Below, piece after piece: positions 1-7,490 of a stretch of 22,675 nt of DNA. The notes beneath the pieces were generated by a model, which searched no databases, was not told the DNA's origin, and worked only from the letters and a program-made list of their open reading frames with translations. Each line of letters starts with the position of its first letter. The first letter of the stretch is position 1. The position numbers were made by a program, and so were the translations under genes. Origin of the DNA: JAYEHK01 sp034659475 (GTDB taxonomy: Bacteria > Bacillota > Syntrophomonadia > Syntrophomonadales > Syntrophomonadaceae); contig JAYEHK010000037.1 of assembly GCA_034659475.1 (NCBI GenBank), forward strand, positions 1-22,675, given 5' to 3'.

Positions 1-1
1 A

Positions 2-433
2 ATGAATGTGATGCTTAAGGCAGCTAGAAAACCGCTTTCCCCACATGATCTAGGACAGCAAGTGGCCCCTCACGCCGCTCCCCAAACCGTGGTTTTGGAT
101 GGAAATATCATCAATGAAGCGCTGGGCAGTATTGGTTTGAACCAGGATTGGTTAAAAAGTCAGCTGGAAACCGCCGGGGTATCACTGGACAATGTTTTTA
201 TTGGTCAGGTTGATTCATCCGGTGATCTCTACCTTGATCTGTTTGATGATGCCATTCAGGTTCCTTATCCGCGGGTCAAGGAGATGCTTTATGCCAACCT
301 TCAGAAGGCCCAGGCGGATTTAATGGGTTATGGAATGGAAACCCAAAGCAGCGAAGCTAAAAAAATGTACAATGCTGATGCTGACAGGCTAAAGGACATT
401 CTTAATAAATTAGAACCCTTTTTACTCCATTAG
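2..433 (+). CDS. DUF421-DUF1657 (2Duf/YetF-like) protein, 3' part only
   Basis: The 5' end lies outside the window and the ATG at base 2 is probably internal. Roughly residues 25-85 of the visible part match the soluble C-terminal domain of YetF/DUF421 membrane proteins: a 'VVLDGNIINEAL' strand-helix, then 'LKSQLETAGVSLDNVFIGQVDSSGDLYL'-type strands. The last ~45 residues (from about N99, with ETQSSEAKKMY and LEPFL) match DUF1657, the same domain as the small gene at 2448. A DUF421 protein with a DUF1657 tail is the '2Duf' architecture known from spoVA2-type operons, where it lies in the spore inner membrane and contributes to spore heat resistance. It ends 15 bp before spoVAC, so it is very likely in the same operon. 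The domain call is by eye; the membrane part cannot be seen. Confidence 0.75.
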   Translation: MNVMLKAARKPLSPHDLGQQVAPHAAPQTVVLDGNIINEALGSIGLNQDWLKSQLETAGVSLDNVFIGQVDSSGDLYLDLFDDAIQVPYPRVKEMLYANLQKAQADLMGYGMETQSSEAKKMYNADADRLKDILNKLEPFLLH

Positions 434-448
434 AAAGGTGATTGTGCT

Positions 449-928
449 TTGTCGAATAAAAATAAGAAAAAACTAACTCCGCTGCAGCAAGAATATCAAT
501 CATTCGCCAAAAGCAGAGAACCGCAGCGACCTGTTTTAAAGAATTGTATTCGTGCCTTTCTTGTGGGAGGAAGTATTTGCACGTTTGGACAGGGGTTGCA
601 GTGGGTTTTTATCACATATTTTGATTTTGACAAAATCACTGCAGGCAGTCCTACTTCTGCCGTACTGATCATGCTGTCCGTTCTCCTGACGGGTTTGGGG
701 GTATATGATCGCATCGCCCAGTGGGCAGGTGCAGGCACAGCTATCCCCGTTACCGGTTTTGCTAATTCTGTCGCATCAGCTGCCATTGAGCATCGCAGTG
801 AAGGATTCGTTCTGGGCGTCGGAGGCAATATGTTTAAGTTAGCAGGATCGGTCATCGCCTTTGGCGTTTTTTCAGCCTTTGTGGTTGCACTGATAAAAAT
901 AATAATTACATCGTTAGGTGGGACTTAA
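449..928 (+). CDS. spoVAC: Stage V sporulation protein AC
   Basis: A 159-residue membrane protein of the SpoVAC family (usual length about 150). In spores SpoVAC is an inner-membrane, mechanosensitive-type channel component that acts with SpoVAD and SpoVAE in moving Ca-dipicolinate. A basic, hydrophilic N-terminus (to about residue 35) is followed by hydrophobic segments and the conserved stretch around GAGTAIPVTGFANSV (about residues 94-108), typical of SpoVAC/SpoVAE. The start is a TTG at 449, placed 8 bp after GAAAGGTG; no in-frame ATG or GTG gives the family N-terminus. The stop codon directly abuts the spoVAD ATG. Expression in the forespore under sigma-G is expected from the family, but the operon promoter is upstream of the window. 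Confidence 0.93.
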   Translation: MSNKNKKKLTPLQQEYQSFAKSREPQRPVLKNCIRAFLVGGSICTFGQGLQWVFITYFDFDKITAGSPTSAVLIMLSVLLTGLGVYDRIAQWAGAGTAIPVTGFANSVASAAIEHRSEGFVLGVGGNMFKLAGSVIAFGVFSAFVVALIKIIITSLGGT

Positions 929-1933
929 ATGATTCATGGACATCAATCCTGGTTGTTTGATCAAAAACCTGTCATTCTGGCATCGTCTGCTGTAGGGGGC
1001 CCATTTGAGGCAGAAGGTCTGCTGGCAGACGACTTTGACATCCTCCACGAAGACTTGTGGCTGGGACAGGATAGCTTTGAAAAAGCAGAAAAGAAAATGC
1101 TGGAACAGGCCTGTGAACAGAGTATAGATAAAGCAGGAATGAAAAAGGAAGATGTGCATTTTTTCATCAGTGGTGACCTGATGAACCAGATTATCAGCAG
1201 CAGTTTTGCCGCCCGCACACTGGGTATCCCTTATATAGGTATTTTCGGGGCATGTTCCAACTCCATGCTGGGCCTGGCACTATCTGCATTAATGGTTAAC
1301 AGTAAGGCGGCGCCCTACATTCTCTGTGGAGCATCAAGCCACAACGCTTCCGTCGAAAAACAATTTCGATACCCGACAGAGTACGGATCACAAAAGCCAC
1401 CCACCGCGCAATGGACAGTAACCGGAGCTGGGACAGCTCTCCTGGGATTGGAGGGAGACGGTCCACGAGTAACCACCGCTACCATTGGACGAGTGATTGA
1501 TATGGGGCTTTCCGATCCTTTTAATATGGGGGGCGCCATGGCACCTGCTGCAGTGGACACCCTTGAAGCGCATTTTAGAGATTTTAATCGAGATCCTGAT
1601 TACTACGACTTAATTGCAACTGGAGACCTCGGTGAAGTTGGCTTTTCTATTGCTGCCGATTTACTAAAAAAACACTGTCATCCTATACCTGCCGATAAAT
1701 TTACCGATTGCGGATTACTCATTTACCGAAAAGACCAGGGAGCGATGTCGGGAGGAAGTGGATGTGGATGCTCGGCCACAGTAACCTTTGGTCACTTCAT
1801 GAAAAGGATGCGAAAAGAAGAATTGAAGCGAATACTCGTGATCGCAACCGGGGCATTATTGTCACCCCTGTCGTTTCAACAGAAGGAAAGCATTCCCTGT
1901 ATAGCACATGCGGTGTCGATAGAAATGACGTAG
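929..1933 (+). CDS. spoVAD: Stage V sporulation protein AD
   Basis: 334 residues, close to the usual ~338. SpoVAD has a thiolase/ketosynthase-like fold and is the dipicolinate-binding component of the SpoVA complex on the outer face of the spore inner membrane. Recognisable features are the N-terminal KPVILASSAVGGPFEAEG, the FGACSNSMLGLALSALM region (about residues 109-125) where thiolases carry the active-site Cys, the ATGDLGEVG segment (about 230-238), and the late GGSGCGCSA motif (about 275-283). The ATG follows the spoVAC stop without a gap, with TTAGGTGGG as ribosome binding site inside spoVAC, so translation is probably coupled. It ends 20 bp before the likely spoVAEb start. Confidence 0.95.
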   Translation: MIHGHQSWLFDQKPVILASSAVGGPFEAEGLLADDFDILHEDLWLGQDSFEKAEKKMLEQACEQSIDKAGMKKEDVHFFISGDLMNQIISSSFAARTLGIPYIGIFGACSNSMLGLALSALMVNSKAAPYILCGASSHNASVEKQFRYPTEYGSQKPPTAQWTVTGAGTALLGLEGDGPRVTTATIGRVIDMGLSDPFNMGGAMAPAAVDTLEAHFRDFNRDPDYYDLIATGDLGEVGFSIAADLLKKHCHPIPADKFTDCGLLIYRKDQGAMSGGSGCGCSATVTFGHFMKRMRKEELKRILVIATGALLSPLSFQQKESIPCIAHAVSIEMT

Positions 1934-1953
1934 TTAGTAATGGGGAAAGGCAG

Positions 1954-2313
1954 GTGATCACTATAATTTACTTCTGGGCTTTTGTTATTGGCGGTTTAAT
2001 CTGCGTTGTCGGACAATTAATGATGGATGTTGTCCGATTAACGCCCGCCCATACGACCAGCACACTGGTGGTAGCAGGTACAATTCTGGGGGGATTGGGT
2101 CTTTACGAACCCTTAATAAAATTTGCAGGAGCAGGCGCCACCGTCCCCATCAGCAGTTTTGGGAATTCACTGGTAAAAGGAGCCCTCATGGAAGCTGAAC
2201 GAACAGGGTTAATCGGCGTGCTTACCGGGATCTTTGAAGTAACCAGTGCCGGTATCTCTGCTGCAATCATTTTTGGCTTTATGGGGGCAATTTTATTTAA
2301 ACCCAAAGGGTGA
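1954..2313 (+). CDS. spoVAEb: Stage V sporulation protein AE (SpoVAEb type)
   Basis: 119 residues, matching the ~116-residue SpoVAEb membrane protein of the dipicolinate channel. Conserved features are FVIGGLICVVGQL near the N-terminus, GGLGLYEPLIKFAGAGATVP in the middle and the C-terminal FKPKG. The open frame extends 82 codons further upstream, but that part lies over the 3' end of spoVAD in another frame and has no SpoVAE similarity. I therefore take GTG at 1954, preceded by GGGGAAAGG at 1942-1950; the spacing is rather short, so an alternative start is possible. The TGA stop (2311-2313) is also the first triplet of a 30-bp inverted repeat. Confidence 0.9.
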   Translation: MITIIYFWAFVIGGLICVVGQLMMDVVRLTPAHTTSTLVVAGTILGGLGLYEPLIKFAGAGATVPISSFGNSLVKGALMEAERTGLIGVLTGIFEVTSAGISAAIIFGFMGAILFKPKG

Positions 2314-2408
2314 GACAGGGGGACGTTTCATTTTGTCTCATTAAGCGGTATTTTAAAAAAATTAATACTTATTTTAAATGAGACAAAATGAAACGTCCCC
2401 CTGTCTCA
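2311..2408. repeat. Perfect 30-bp inverted repeat with 38-bp spacer (REP/MITE-like)
   Basis: Arms 2311-2340 and 2379-2408 are exact reverse complements; each begins TGAGACA and ends TGTCTCA. The spacer 2341-2378 is AT-rich. The left arm starts on the stop codon of spoVAEb, and the element separates spoVAEb from the DUF1657 gene. Similar 'GAGACAGGGGGACG' palindromes are, from memory, dispersed repeats in several Firmicutes genomes and resemble REP sequences mobilised by REP-associated tyrosine transposases. In RNA it would form a very stable 30-bp stem that could protect or attenuate the operon transcript. There is no transposase gene here. Confidence 0.85.
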
Positions 2409-2447
2409 TGCAAAGGATAATTCTGCTCATGGAAAGGAGGTGTTATA

Positions 2448-2651
2448 TTGACCGTTGGCACACAGATGCAGCAGGCAATCGCAGGAATTGAAGGTGCCTG
2501 TTCAACCTTAAAAATCTTTGCGTTAGAAACCCAGGATCAACAAGCAAAACAGGAATTTCAACAGATTGCTCAAAACCTGGATGATGCACTGCAAAAGCTG
2601 CAGCAAAGACAGCAATACATTCAACAGCAGGAACCACAGTATAACCAGTAG
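2448..2651 (+). CDS. DUF1657 small protein of the spoVA operon
   Basis: A 67-residue soluble protein starting with TTG at 2448 behind a very strong GGAAAGGAGGTG (2431-2442). It has the DUF1657 pattern: MTVGTQMQQAI, a helix with FALETQDQQAKQEF, and the C-terminal QEPQYNQ. The central helices are rich in Gln and probably form a helical hairpin. DUF1657 genes accompany spoVAC-D-Eb clusters in Bacillus and clostridia; their biochemical role is unknown. The C-terminal domain of the first gene in the window is a divergent copy of the same domain. A terminator follows at once, so this is the last gene of the operon. Confidence 0.9.
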   Translation: MTVGTQMQQAIAGIEGACSTLKIFALETQDQQAKQEFQQIAQNLDDALQKLQQRQQYIQQQEPQYNQ

Positions 2652-2657
2652 GCCTTC

Positions 2658-2700
2658 AAAAAGGAGATGAGAAACAAACTCTTCTCATCCCCTTTTTGTT
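2658..2700 (+). terminator. Intrinsic terminator of the spoVA operon
   Basis: Arms 2658-2673 and 2682-2697 pair over 16 positions with one A/C mismatch. The loop is about 8 nt and the right arm ends in CCTTTTTG. It lies 6 bp after the DUF1657 stop codon. Confidence 0.85.
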
Positions 2701-2867
2701 ATTGATTTATTGACCATTTCTTAACATATGTTGCCATTTTTAATTATTGCTACTGTTGCTTAACTCTTGTTGCCCTCTCTTTACAAATGTTTTTATCTTG
2801 TTATTAAAGGAAAAGCAGTGGCTTAATTTTTGTTTATAATTATGACAAGACTTAAGATTTCTCATTC

Positions 2868-4544
2868 CTATCCTTCATCAAGAACATATTCAGCAATATT
2901 TCTACTGTGGTCACTGATTCTTTCAAGGTTGGAGAGCATATCAAGGAACACGGCTCCGTTGTTACCGTTGCACTTCTGTTCATTCAATCTGCGGATATGA
3001 GATTTACGGTACTCCTGTTCCAATTTATCAATTGTTTCCTCACTAATAAGCACCTTCCGTGCGACGGATTTATTTTTCCTTTGCAAGGCCTCCAGGGCAT
3101 CATCCAGACCTTCGTTGGTTAATTGAATCACTCTTTGCAGTTCTTCTTTTGCTTCCCCTGAAAAGCTCACATTATTTTTGTTTGCATACTCTCCCTGTTC
3201 AATAATGTTTTCACAGTGATCCCCAATCCGTTCAATGTCATTTAGGGATTGTAAAATCGTGTAGGCATGTGCAGAATCTTCTTTGGAAAGACTCTTTTGA
3301 GAAGCCAACACAACATAATCCGTGATTTCTCGCTCCAGGGCATCAATGGTATCCTCAAGAATTTGAGCCCGTTTAAATTTATCCTCATCCTTTGTTTCAA
3401 AGTATTCAATCGCATTCGTAAAAGCATCCCGGGCAAGCTGCCCCATGCGAAGCATTTCACGATTCGCCTGTGCAAGAGCAACCGATGGATTCGGGAGAAA
3501 ACGTTTATCAATATATTTGGTTCTAAATTCAGCAAATTCCGGTTCTCCCTCAGTATCCGGTATTAACTTCGTAACAATAAGGGCTAAGACTGCGACAAGA
3601 GGAAGTTGAATAAGCGTGTTACTAATGTTAAACACAGCATGGGTTTGAGCAATTTGCAGCTTGATATTCAGCGTTTCCCATGTCCCTGTAAAACCGGGCA
3701 GCAATACAAATAGATAATTGGTAAACCAAACAACCATCTTGGGGAATATGCCCACAATGAATAGAGGTAAGAAAATAATGGTACCAATCATATTAAATAC
3801 AAAATGTGTGAGTGCTGTTCTTCTGGCAGCAACACTGGCACCAATAGAAGCTAATAACGCAGTAACAGTCGTTCCTATATTATCACCAAACAAGATAGGT
3901 ACTGCCTGTTGATAAGTCACCGCTCCCGAATGCGCTAATTCCTGCAGAACACCGATTGTCGCACTACTGCTCTGAACAACAAAGGTAAAGACCATTCCTA
4001 TGATGACGCCAATAATTGAATTATTATCTACACTGGTCATCAAATTCATAAAAAACGGTAAATCCTTCAATGGTTTCATCCCATGACTCATAATTGTTAA
4101 TCCGTAAAAGAGTACCCCAAAACCAAATACTGCCTGTCCAATTAGCTGGGTCTTTTTGTTTTTGGAAAAGAGATACATGAGTGCACCAATCGCCAGAATG
4201 GGCAGCGCATAAGCTTTTAAGTTAAATCCAATAATATAAGCCGTCAGCGTAGTTCCTATGTTCGCTCCCATGATCACCCCGATCGCCTGCCGCAGTGTCA
4301 ATAATTGGGCATTTACCAATCCAACCGTTAACACCGTTGTGGCACTGCTGCTTTGAATCAAAGCGGTCACCATAGCTCCGGTCAATACCCCACGCACCGG
4401 ATTTTTCGTCCCTTTTTCCAGCAGGATACGCATCCGGTCTCCTGCTACTGATTGAAGCGCATCTGACATAAATCGTAAGCCAAATAAGAAAAGCGCTAAA
4501 CCACCCATAAAGGAAAATAGAATCTGTTGTATTGATATTTCCAT
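2868..4544 (-). CDS. Na+/phosphate cotransporter with PhoU-like C-terminal domain
   Basis: A 558-residue integral membrane protein of the Na/Pi-cotransporter (NptA/YjbB, Pfam Na_Pi_cotrans) family. Two inverted halves are visible: QSSSATT at about 64-70 with GANIGTT at 93-99, and QSSSAT at about 191-196 followed by GDNIGTT. These are the substrate- and Na+-binding signatures. From about residue 350 to the end there are two PhoU-like helical repeats (e.g. LNDIERIGDHCENI and LSNLERISDHSRNI), which in this family probably sense or regulate phosphate flux. The ATG at 4542-4544 is preceded by GGAGG with 6 bp spacing. It is transcribed divergently from the amino-acid transporter and converges on the spoVA operon. 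No PhoP-type box was evident upstream. Confidence 0.93.
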   Translation of the reverse strand: MEISIQQILFSFMGGLALFLFGLRFMSDALQSVAGDRMRILLEKGTKNPVRGVLTGAMVTALIQSSSATTVLTVGLVNAQLLTLRQAIGVIMGANIGTTLTAYIIGFNLKAYALPILAIGALMYLFSKNKKTQLIGQAVFGFGVLFYGLTIMSHGMKPLKDLPFFMNLMTSVDNNSIIGVIIGMVFTFVVQSSSATIGVLQELAHSGAVTYQQAVPILFGDNIGTTVTALLASIGASVAARRTALTHFVFNMIGTIIFLPLFIVGIFPKMVVWFTNYLFVLLPGFTGTWETLNIKLQIAQTHAVFNISNTLIQLPLVAVLALIVTKLIPDTEGEPEFAEFRTKYIDKRFLPNPSVALAQANREMLRMGQLARDAFTNAIEYFETKDEDKFKRAQILEDTIDALEREITDYVVLASQKSLSKEDSAHAYTILQSLNDIERIGDHCENIIEQGEYANKNNVSFSGEAKEELQRVIQLTNEGLDDALEALQRKNKSVARKVLISEETIDKLEQEYRKSHIRRLNEQKCNGNNGAVFLDMLSNLERISDHSRNIAEYVLDEG

Positions 4545-4826
4545 TACGTTCCTCCAACTGCTGCATATTTATTCTACTCACTTCATCGTTTGAACTTTGC
4601 AAACTTAACCAAATTGAGTAAGAGCAGAACTTTCGTTACAAAGATTTTCAATTTGTCTTTTTATATAAGTATTTCTCAACTGTAATATTCTACACCATCA
4701 TTAAGAATTTATAAAACAAATGTCTGGTAATTTTCTTTTTACCAAACTACCCAATTACCTATTTACTAATTTAGCTTATTAAAGTACAATTGACTAGCAA
4801 ACAAATTTTTACAGGAGGTAATGAAA
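4545..4826. other. Divergent intergenic region
   Basis: About 280 bp of AT-rich DNA between the divergent phosphate cotransporter and amino-acid binding-protein genes. A promoter for the plus-strand operon is clear (see 4762-4790). I could not pick a convincing promoter for the minus-strand gene and saw no riboswitch or ORF. Confidence 0.6.
4762..4790 (+). promoter_or_regulatory. Sigma-A-type promoter of the amino-acid ABC operon
   Basis: -35 TTTACT (4762-4767) and -10 TACAAT (4785-4790) with a 17-bp spacer. Transcription would start near 4797, about 30 bp before the start codon. Confidence 0.6.
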
Positions 4827-5666
4827 ATGAAGAGAAAATTAGCGCTTATCCTTATGTTATGTTTTACCCTGGGTATTCTTTTAATAGGGTGTGGCTCCAG
4901 TGAACCGCAGAACAACGACCAAAATCCTAACCCTGCCCAGACAGACACTTCCTGGCAGGATATTCAGGACAAGGGTTCCTTCATCATGGGGCTTGACGAT
5001 GCCTTCCCTCCAATGGGATTCAGAGATGCGGATACCAATGATATCGTAGGCTTTGATGTTGACATGGCCAAAGAAGCAGCTAAGAGATTGGGCGTAGAAG
5101 TTGAATTCCAACCCATTATCTGGGAAACGAAAGTGCAAGATTTGAATGGCGGAAACATTGACATGATCTGGAATGGACTGACCATTACCCCAGAAAGACA
5201 ACAGGCGATGGATTTTACCGCCCCTTACATGGAAGATAACCAGATCATTGTTGTAACCCCTGATTCTCCGATCGCTACAAAGGCTGATCTGTCAGACAAA
5301 CAAATCGGAATACAGGCCGAAAGCAGTGCAAAAGATGCAATCAGAGCTGACGAGGCTACCTATGAACTGGTGAAGGACAACCTGCGTGAATTCGAAAGCA
5401 ATGATCTGGCTCTGCTCGATCTGCGCGGCGGAGGGGTAGATGCAGTTGTTGTCGATGAAGTTGTAGGACGTTATTACATTATAAACCATCCGAATGACTA
5501 CAAAGTTCTGGAAGAAGACTTCGGCGTAGAGGAATTTGGCGTTGGACTCCGAAAAGGCGATCAGGCATTCCTGACTGAACTTCAAAAAGCTCTGGATGAA
5601 ATGAAAGAAGATGGAACAGCTGCTGCTATTTCACAGAAGTGGTTTGGCGAAAATATCACGAAATAG
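4827..5666 (+). CDS. Polar amino-acid ABC transporter, substrate-binding lipoprotein
   Basis: 279 residues, family-3 solute-binding protein (SBP_bac_3, GlnH/FliY/ArtJ-like). It starts MKRKLALILML and has a lipobox LLIGC with the lipidated Cys at residue 22, so it is anchored outside the membrane. A Ser/Asn/Gln/Pro linker is followed by the binding domain (GSFIMGLDDAFPPMGF, then GFDVDMAKEAAKRLG, DMIWNGLTITPER and TAPYMEDNQ). ATG at 4827 is preferred over ATG at 4821, because AGGAGGT (4813-4819) is 7 bp from the former and only 1 bp from the latter. It is the first gene of the binding protein-permease-ATPase set. Cargo (glutamine, cystine, arginine or other) cannot be told from sequence alone. 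Confidence 0.92.
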   Translation: MKRKLALILMLCFTLGILLIGCGSSEPQNNDQNPNPAQTDTSWQDIQDKGSFIMGLDDAFPPMGFRDADTNDIVGFDVDMAKEAAKRLGVEVEFQPIIWETKVQDLNGGNIDMIWNGLTITPERQQAMDFTAPYMEDNQIIVVTPDSPIATKADLSDKQIGIQAESSAKDAIRADEATYELVKDNLREFESNDLALLDLRGGGVDAVVVDEVVGRYYIINHPNDYKVLEEDFGVEEFGVGLRKGDQAFLTELQKALDEMKEDGTAAAISQKWFGENITK

Positions 5667-5703
5667 ATCTTTTACTGACAAAATTCTGATATAATAATGC
5701 AGG

Positions 5704-5732
5704 CAGGCTAACAGTTATATTCTGTTAGCCTG
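5704..5732 (+). terminator. Intercistronic hairpin between binding protein and permease
   Basis: Perfect 11-bp stem, 5704-5714 with 5722-5732, and a 7-nt loop. No run of T follows, so it is more likely a partial terminator or an mRNA-stabilising hairpin. Such a hairpin would make the binding protein more abundant than the membrane components. A TATAAT-like hexamer (5690-5695) lies just upstream, without a good -35. Confidence 0.6.
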
Positions 5733-5771
5733 TATTATCTTGCTCGCTTGAAAGATGCAAAGGGGATCACT

Positions 5772-6413
5772 ATGGATTATGTTTTTAAAATCCTTCCACC
5801 AATGCTGGAAGGAAGCATTGTTACACTACAACTCTTTTTTCTGACTCTGGCTTTGGCTCTGCCCCTGGGCATTATTCTGGCACTAGCCAGAATGTCAAAG
5901 TTTAAACCATTAAATGTTTTTATGCAGTTTTATACCTGGGTCTTTCGTGGAACACCTTTACTTTTGCAGCTTTTCTTCGTCTATTTTGGATTAATGATCG
6001 TCGGGCACAGGGTAGAGCCATTTACTGCCGCTTCCATTGCCTTTGTTTTTAATTATTCAGCCTATCTGGCTGAAGTGTTCCGTGCTGGTATTCAATCCAT
6101 TGACAAAGGGCAGTATGAAGCAGCAGATGTACTGGGTCTCACCCGGGTTCAAACCATGACCAAAATCATCCTTCCCCAGATGTTTAAAAGAGTTATTCCC
6201 CCGCTGAGCAACGAAGTTATCAACCTGATAAAAGATACCGCACTGGTCTACGCCATTGCCATCAGCGAACTGCTGCGAGCGGCTAAAAATGCCGCCGTTC
6301 GTGATGATACGTTTGTCCCCTTTATCGTGGCAGCATGTTTTTATCTGATTATGACAGCTGTTATTCAGTTGTTCTTCAAATGGCTGGAAAATAAATACGA
6401 CTATTATCGTTAG
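5772..6413 (+). CDS. Polar amino-acid ABC transporter, permease
   Basis: 213 residues, HisM/GlnP-type inner-membrane permease (His/Glu/Gln/Arg/opine family). It begins MDYVFKILPPMLEGSIVTLQL and has five or so hydrophobic segments. The EAA loop EAADVLGLTRVQTMTKIILPQ-like region (about residues 117-137) contacts the ATPase. A TTG at 5748 is also in frame, but ATG at 5772 has AAAGGGGA 6-7 bp ahead and matches the family N-terminus. The ATPase gene follows 11 bp after the stop. Only one permease is present, so it should work as a homodimer. Confidence 0.92.
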   Translation: MDYVFKILPPMLEGSIVTLQLFFLTLALALPLGIILALARMSKFKPLNVFMQFYTWVFRGTPLLLQLFFVYFGLMIVGHRVEPFTAASIAFVFNYSAYLAEVFRAGIQSIDKGQYEAADVLGLTRVQTMTKIILPQMFKRVIPPLSNEVINLIKDTALVYAIAISELLRAAKNAAVRDDTFVPFIVAACFYLIMTAVIQLFFKWLENKYDYYR

Positions 6414-6424
6414 GAGCGAAACCT

Positions 6425-7192
6425 ATGTATATGCTTCAGGCTACCGATATTTATAAAAATTTCGGCTTATTACAGGTGTTAAAAGGTGTCTCCCTGCAGG
6501 TTAATAAGGGAGAAGTAATCGCAATTATCGGGCCATCTGGTTCTGGAAAGAGTACCTTTTTACGATGCCTCAACCGCCTTGAATCAGTGAACCAGGGTAA
6601 AATAGAAATTGAAGGCGAAATCATGGTGGAAAACGGCGAGAATTGCAAAGCCGTTTACAACAACGAAAAAGTAATTGCAGAGATGCGAAGAAAAATGGGA
6701 ATGGTATTTCAAAACTTCAACCTCTTTCCACATAAATCCGTACTGGAAAATATCATGATGGCCCCTGTTTTGGTACAAAAATCAGAAGAGGAACAGTCAG
6801 AGAAAACGGCGCTGGCTCTCCTTGAAAAGGTTGGTTTGTCAGATAAAGCGAATAACTATCCCTTTGAACTTTCCGGCGGACAACAGCAAAGGGTAGCCAT
6901 TGCACGCGCACTGGCTATGAACCCTGAAATTATGTGCTTTGATGAACCCACATCAGCCCTTGATCCCGAATTAACCGGCGAAGTTCTGCAGGTTATGAAA
7001 GACCTGGCCATGGAACACATGACAATGATTGTGGTCACACACGAAATAGGCTTTGCCCGCGAGGTTGCTAACCGAGTCATCTTCATGGATGATGGCCTGA
7101 TTGTTGAACAGGGAGCTGCCCAAGAAGTCTTGCTCTCCCCTCGGCACGAAAGAACCAAGGCCTTCCTCAGCAAAGTCCTCATGGCCCGTTAG
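6425..7192 (+). CDS. Polar amino-acid ABC transporter, ATP-binding protein
   Basis: 255 residues, GlnQ/HisP-type ATPase that powers the preceding permease. It has Walker A GPSGSGKST (about 37-45), Q-loop VFQNFNLFPH, signature LSGGQQQRVAIARAL (about 150-164), Walker B MCFDEPTSALD, and the switch His in VVTHE. AGGAG (6412-6416) overlaps the permease stop and is 8 bp from ATG 6425. The last bases of the gene form the start of a 37-bp dispersed repeat. Confidence 0.95.
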   Translation: MYMLQATDIYKNFGLLQVLKGVSLQVNKGEVIAIIGPSGSGKSTFLRCLNRLESVNQGKIEIEGEIMVENGENCKAVYNNEKVIAEMRRKMGMVFQNFNLFPHKSVLENIMMAPVLVQKSEEEQSEKTALALLEKVGLSDKANNYPFELSGGQQQRVAIARALAMNPEIMCFDEPTSALDPELTGEVLQVMKDLAMEHMTMIVVTHEIGFAREVANRVIFMDDGLIVEQGAAQEVLLSPRHERTKAFLSKVLMAR

Positions 7193-7224
7193 TTGGTTAG
7201 TTGGAACGTTGAAGTGGGTTAGTA
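7188..7224 (+). repeat. 37-bp dispersed repeat, copy 1
   Basis: 36 of 37 positions are identical to 10922-10958. It begins inside the stop region of the ATPase gene (GTTAGTTGG...) and ends GGGTTAGTA. Both copies follow the 3' end of a plus-strand operon. The GTTAGTTG units inside it are themselves short tandem repeats. Confidence 0.8.
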
Positions 7225-7446
7225 CGATAATAGGTTTTTAATAGACGCGGACGACGCAGACTTTCTGGACTTACGCGGACTTTTTTGTAAGGGGTCAGGG
7301 GTTAGGGGTGAGGAGTAAGGGGAATGCTTAGCGCCTGACTCCTGACCCCTCACTTCTCACTTATTTTCATCGATGGTTGCGTGTGCTCATTGAGTATGGC
7401 CTGCGTACATATTGGGACCAGACCCCATTTGTTAAATTGTGAATTG
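7225..7446. other. Repeat-rich spacer
   Basis: Non-coding. It contains 'GACGCGGACGACGCAGAC'-like low-order repeats (7240-7280). An imperfect inverted repeat follows, 7290-7306 against 7334-7350, with 15 of 17 pairing. Its left part is a G-tract array (7291-7322), and GGGACCAGACCCC (7410-7424 region) resembles another dispersed palindrome. No ORF with a ribosome binding site was found. Confidence 0.6.
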
Positions 7447-7484
7447 AAAAGCCTGATCTCCGTAATGTGGAATCAGGCTTTTTT
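7447..7484. terminator. Bidirectional intrinsic terminator
   Basis: Arms 7447-7457 and 7472-7482 pair perfectly over 11 bp (AAAAGCCTGAT with ATCAGGCTTTT), with a further TCC/GGA pairing in the loop. A T6 run on the plus strand and A4 on the other side let it serve the crotonase gene, which ends 7 bp away on the minus strand, as well as plus-strand transcripts. Confidence 0.85.
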
Positions 7485-7490
7485 GTTGTT

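Noticed and set aside
1708..1953. 82-codon N-terminal extension of spoVAEb
   Set aside because: It overlaps the 3' part of spoVAD in another frame, has no SpoVAE similarity, and the family length fits a start at 1954.
3267..3566. 99-codon plus-strand ORF within the phosphate cotransporter
   Set aside because: It is an antisense shadow of a clearly conserved gene, with no family similarity and no ribosome binding site.
7188..7224. Direct repeats considered as a CRISPR array
   Set aside because: Only two copies, 3.7 kb apart, without regular spacers or cas genes.
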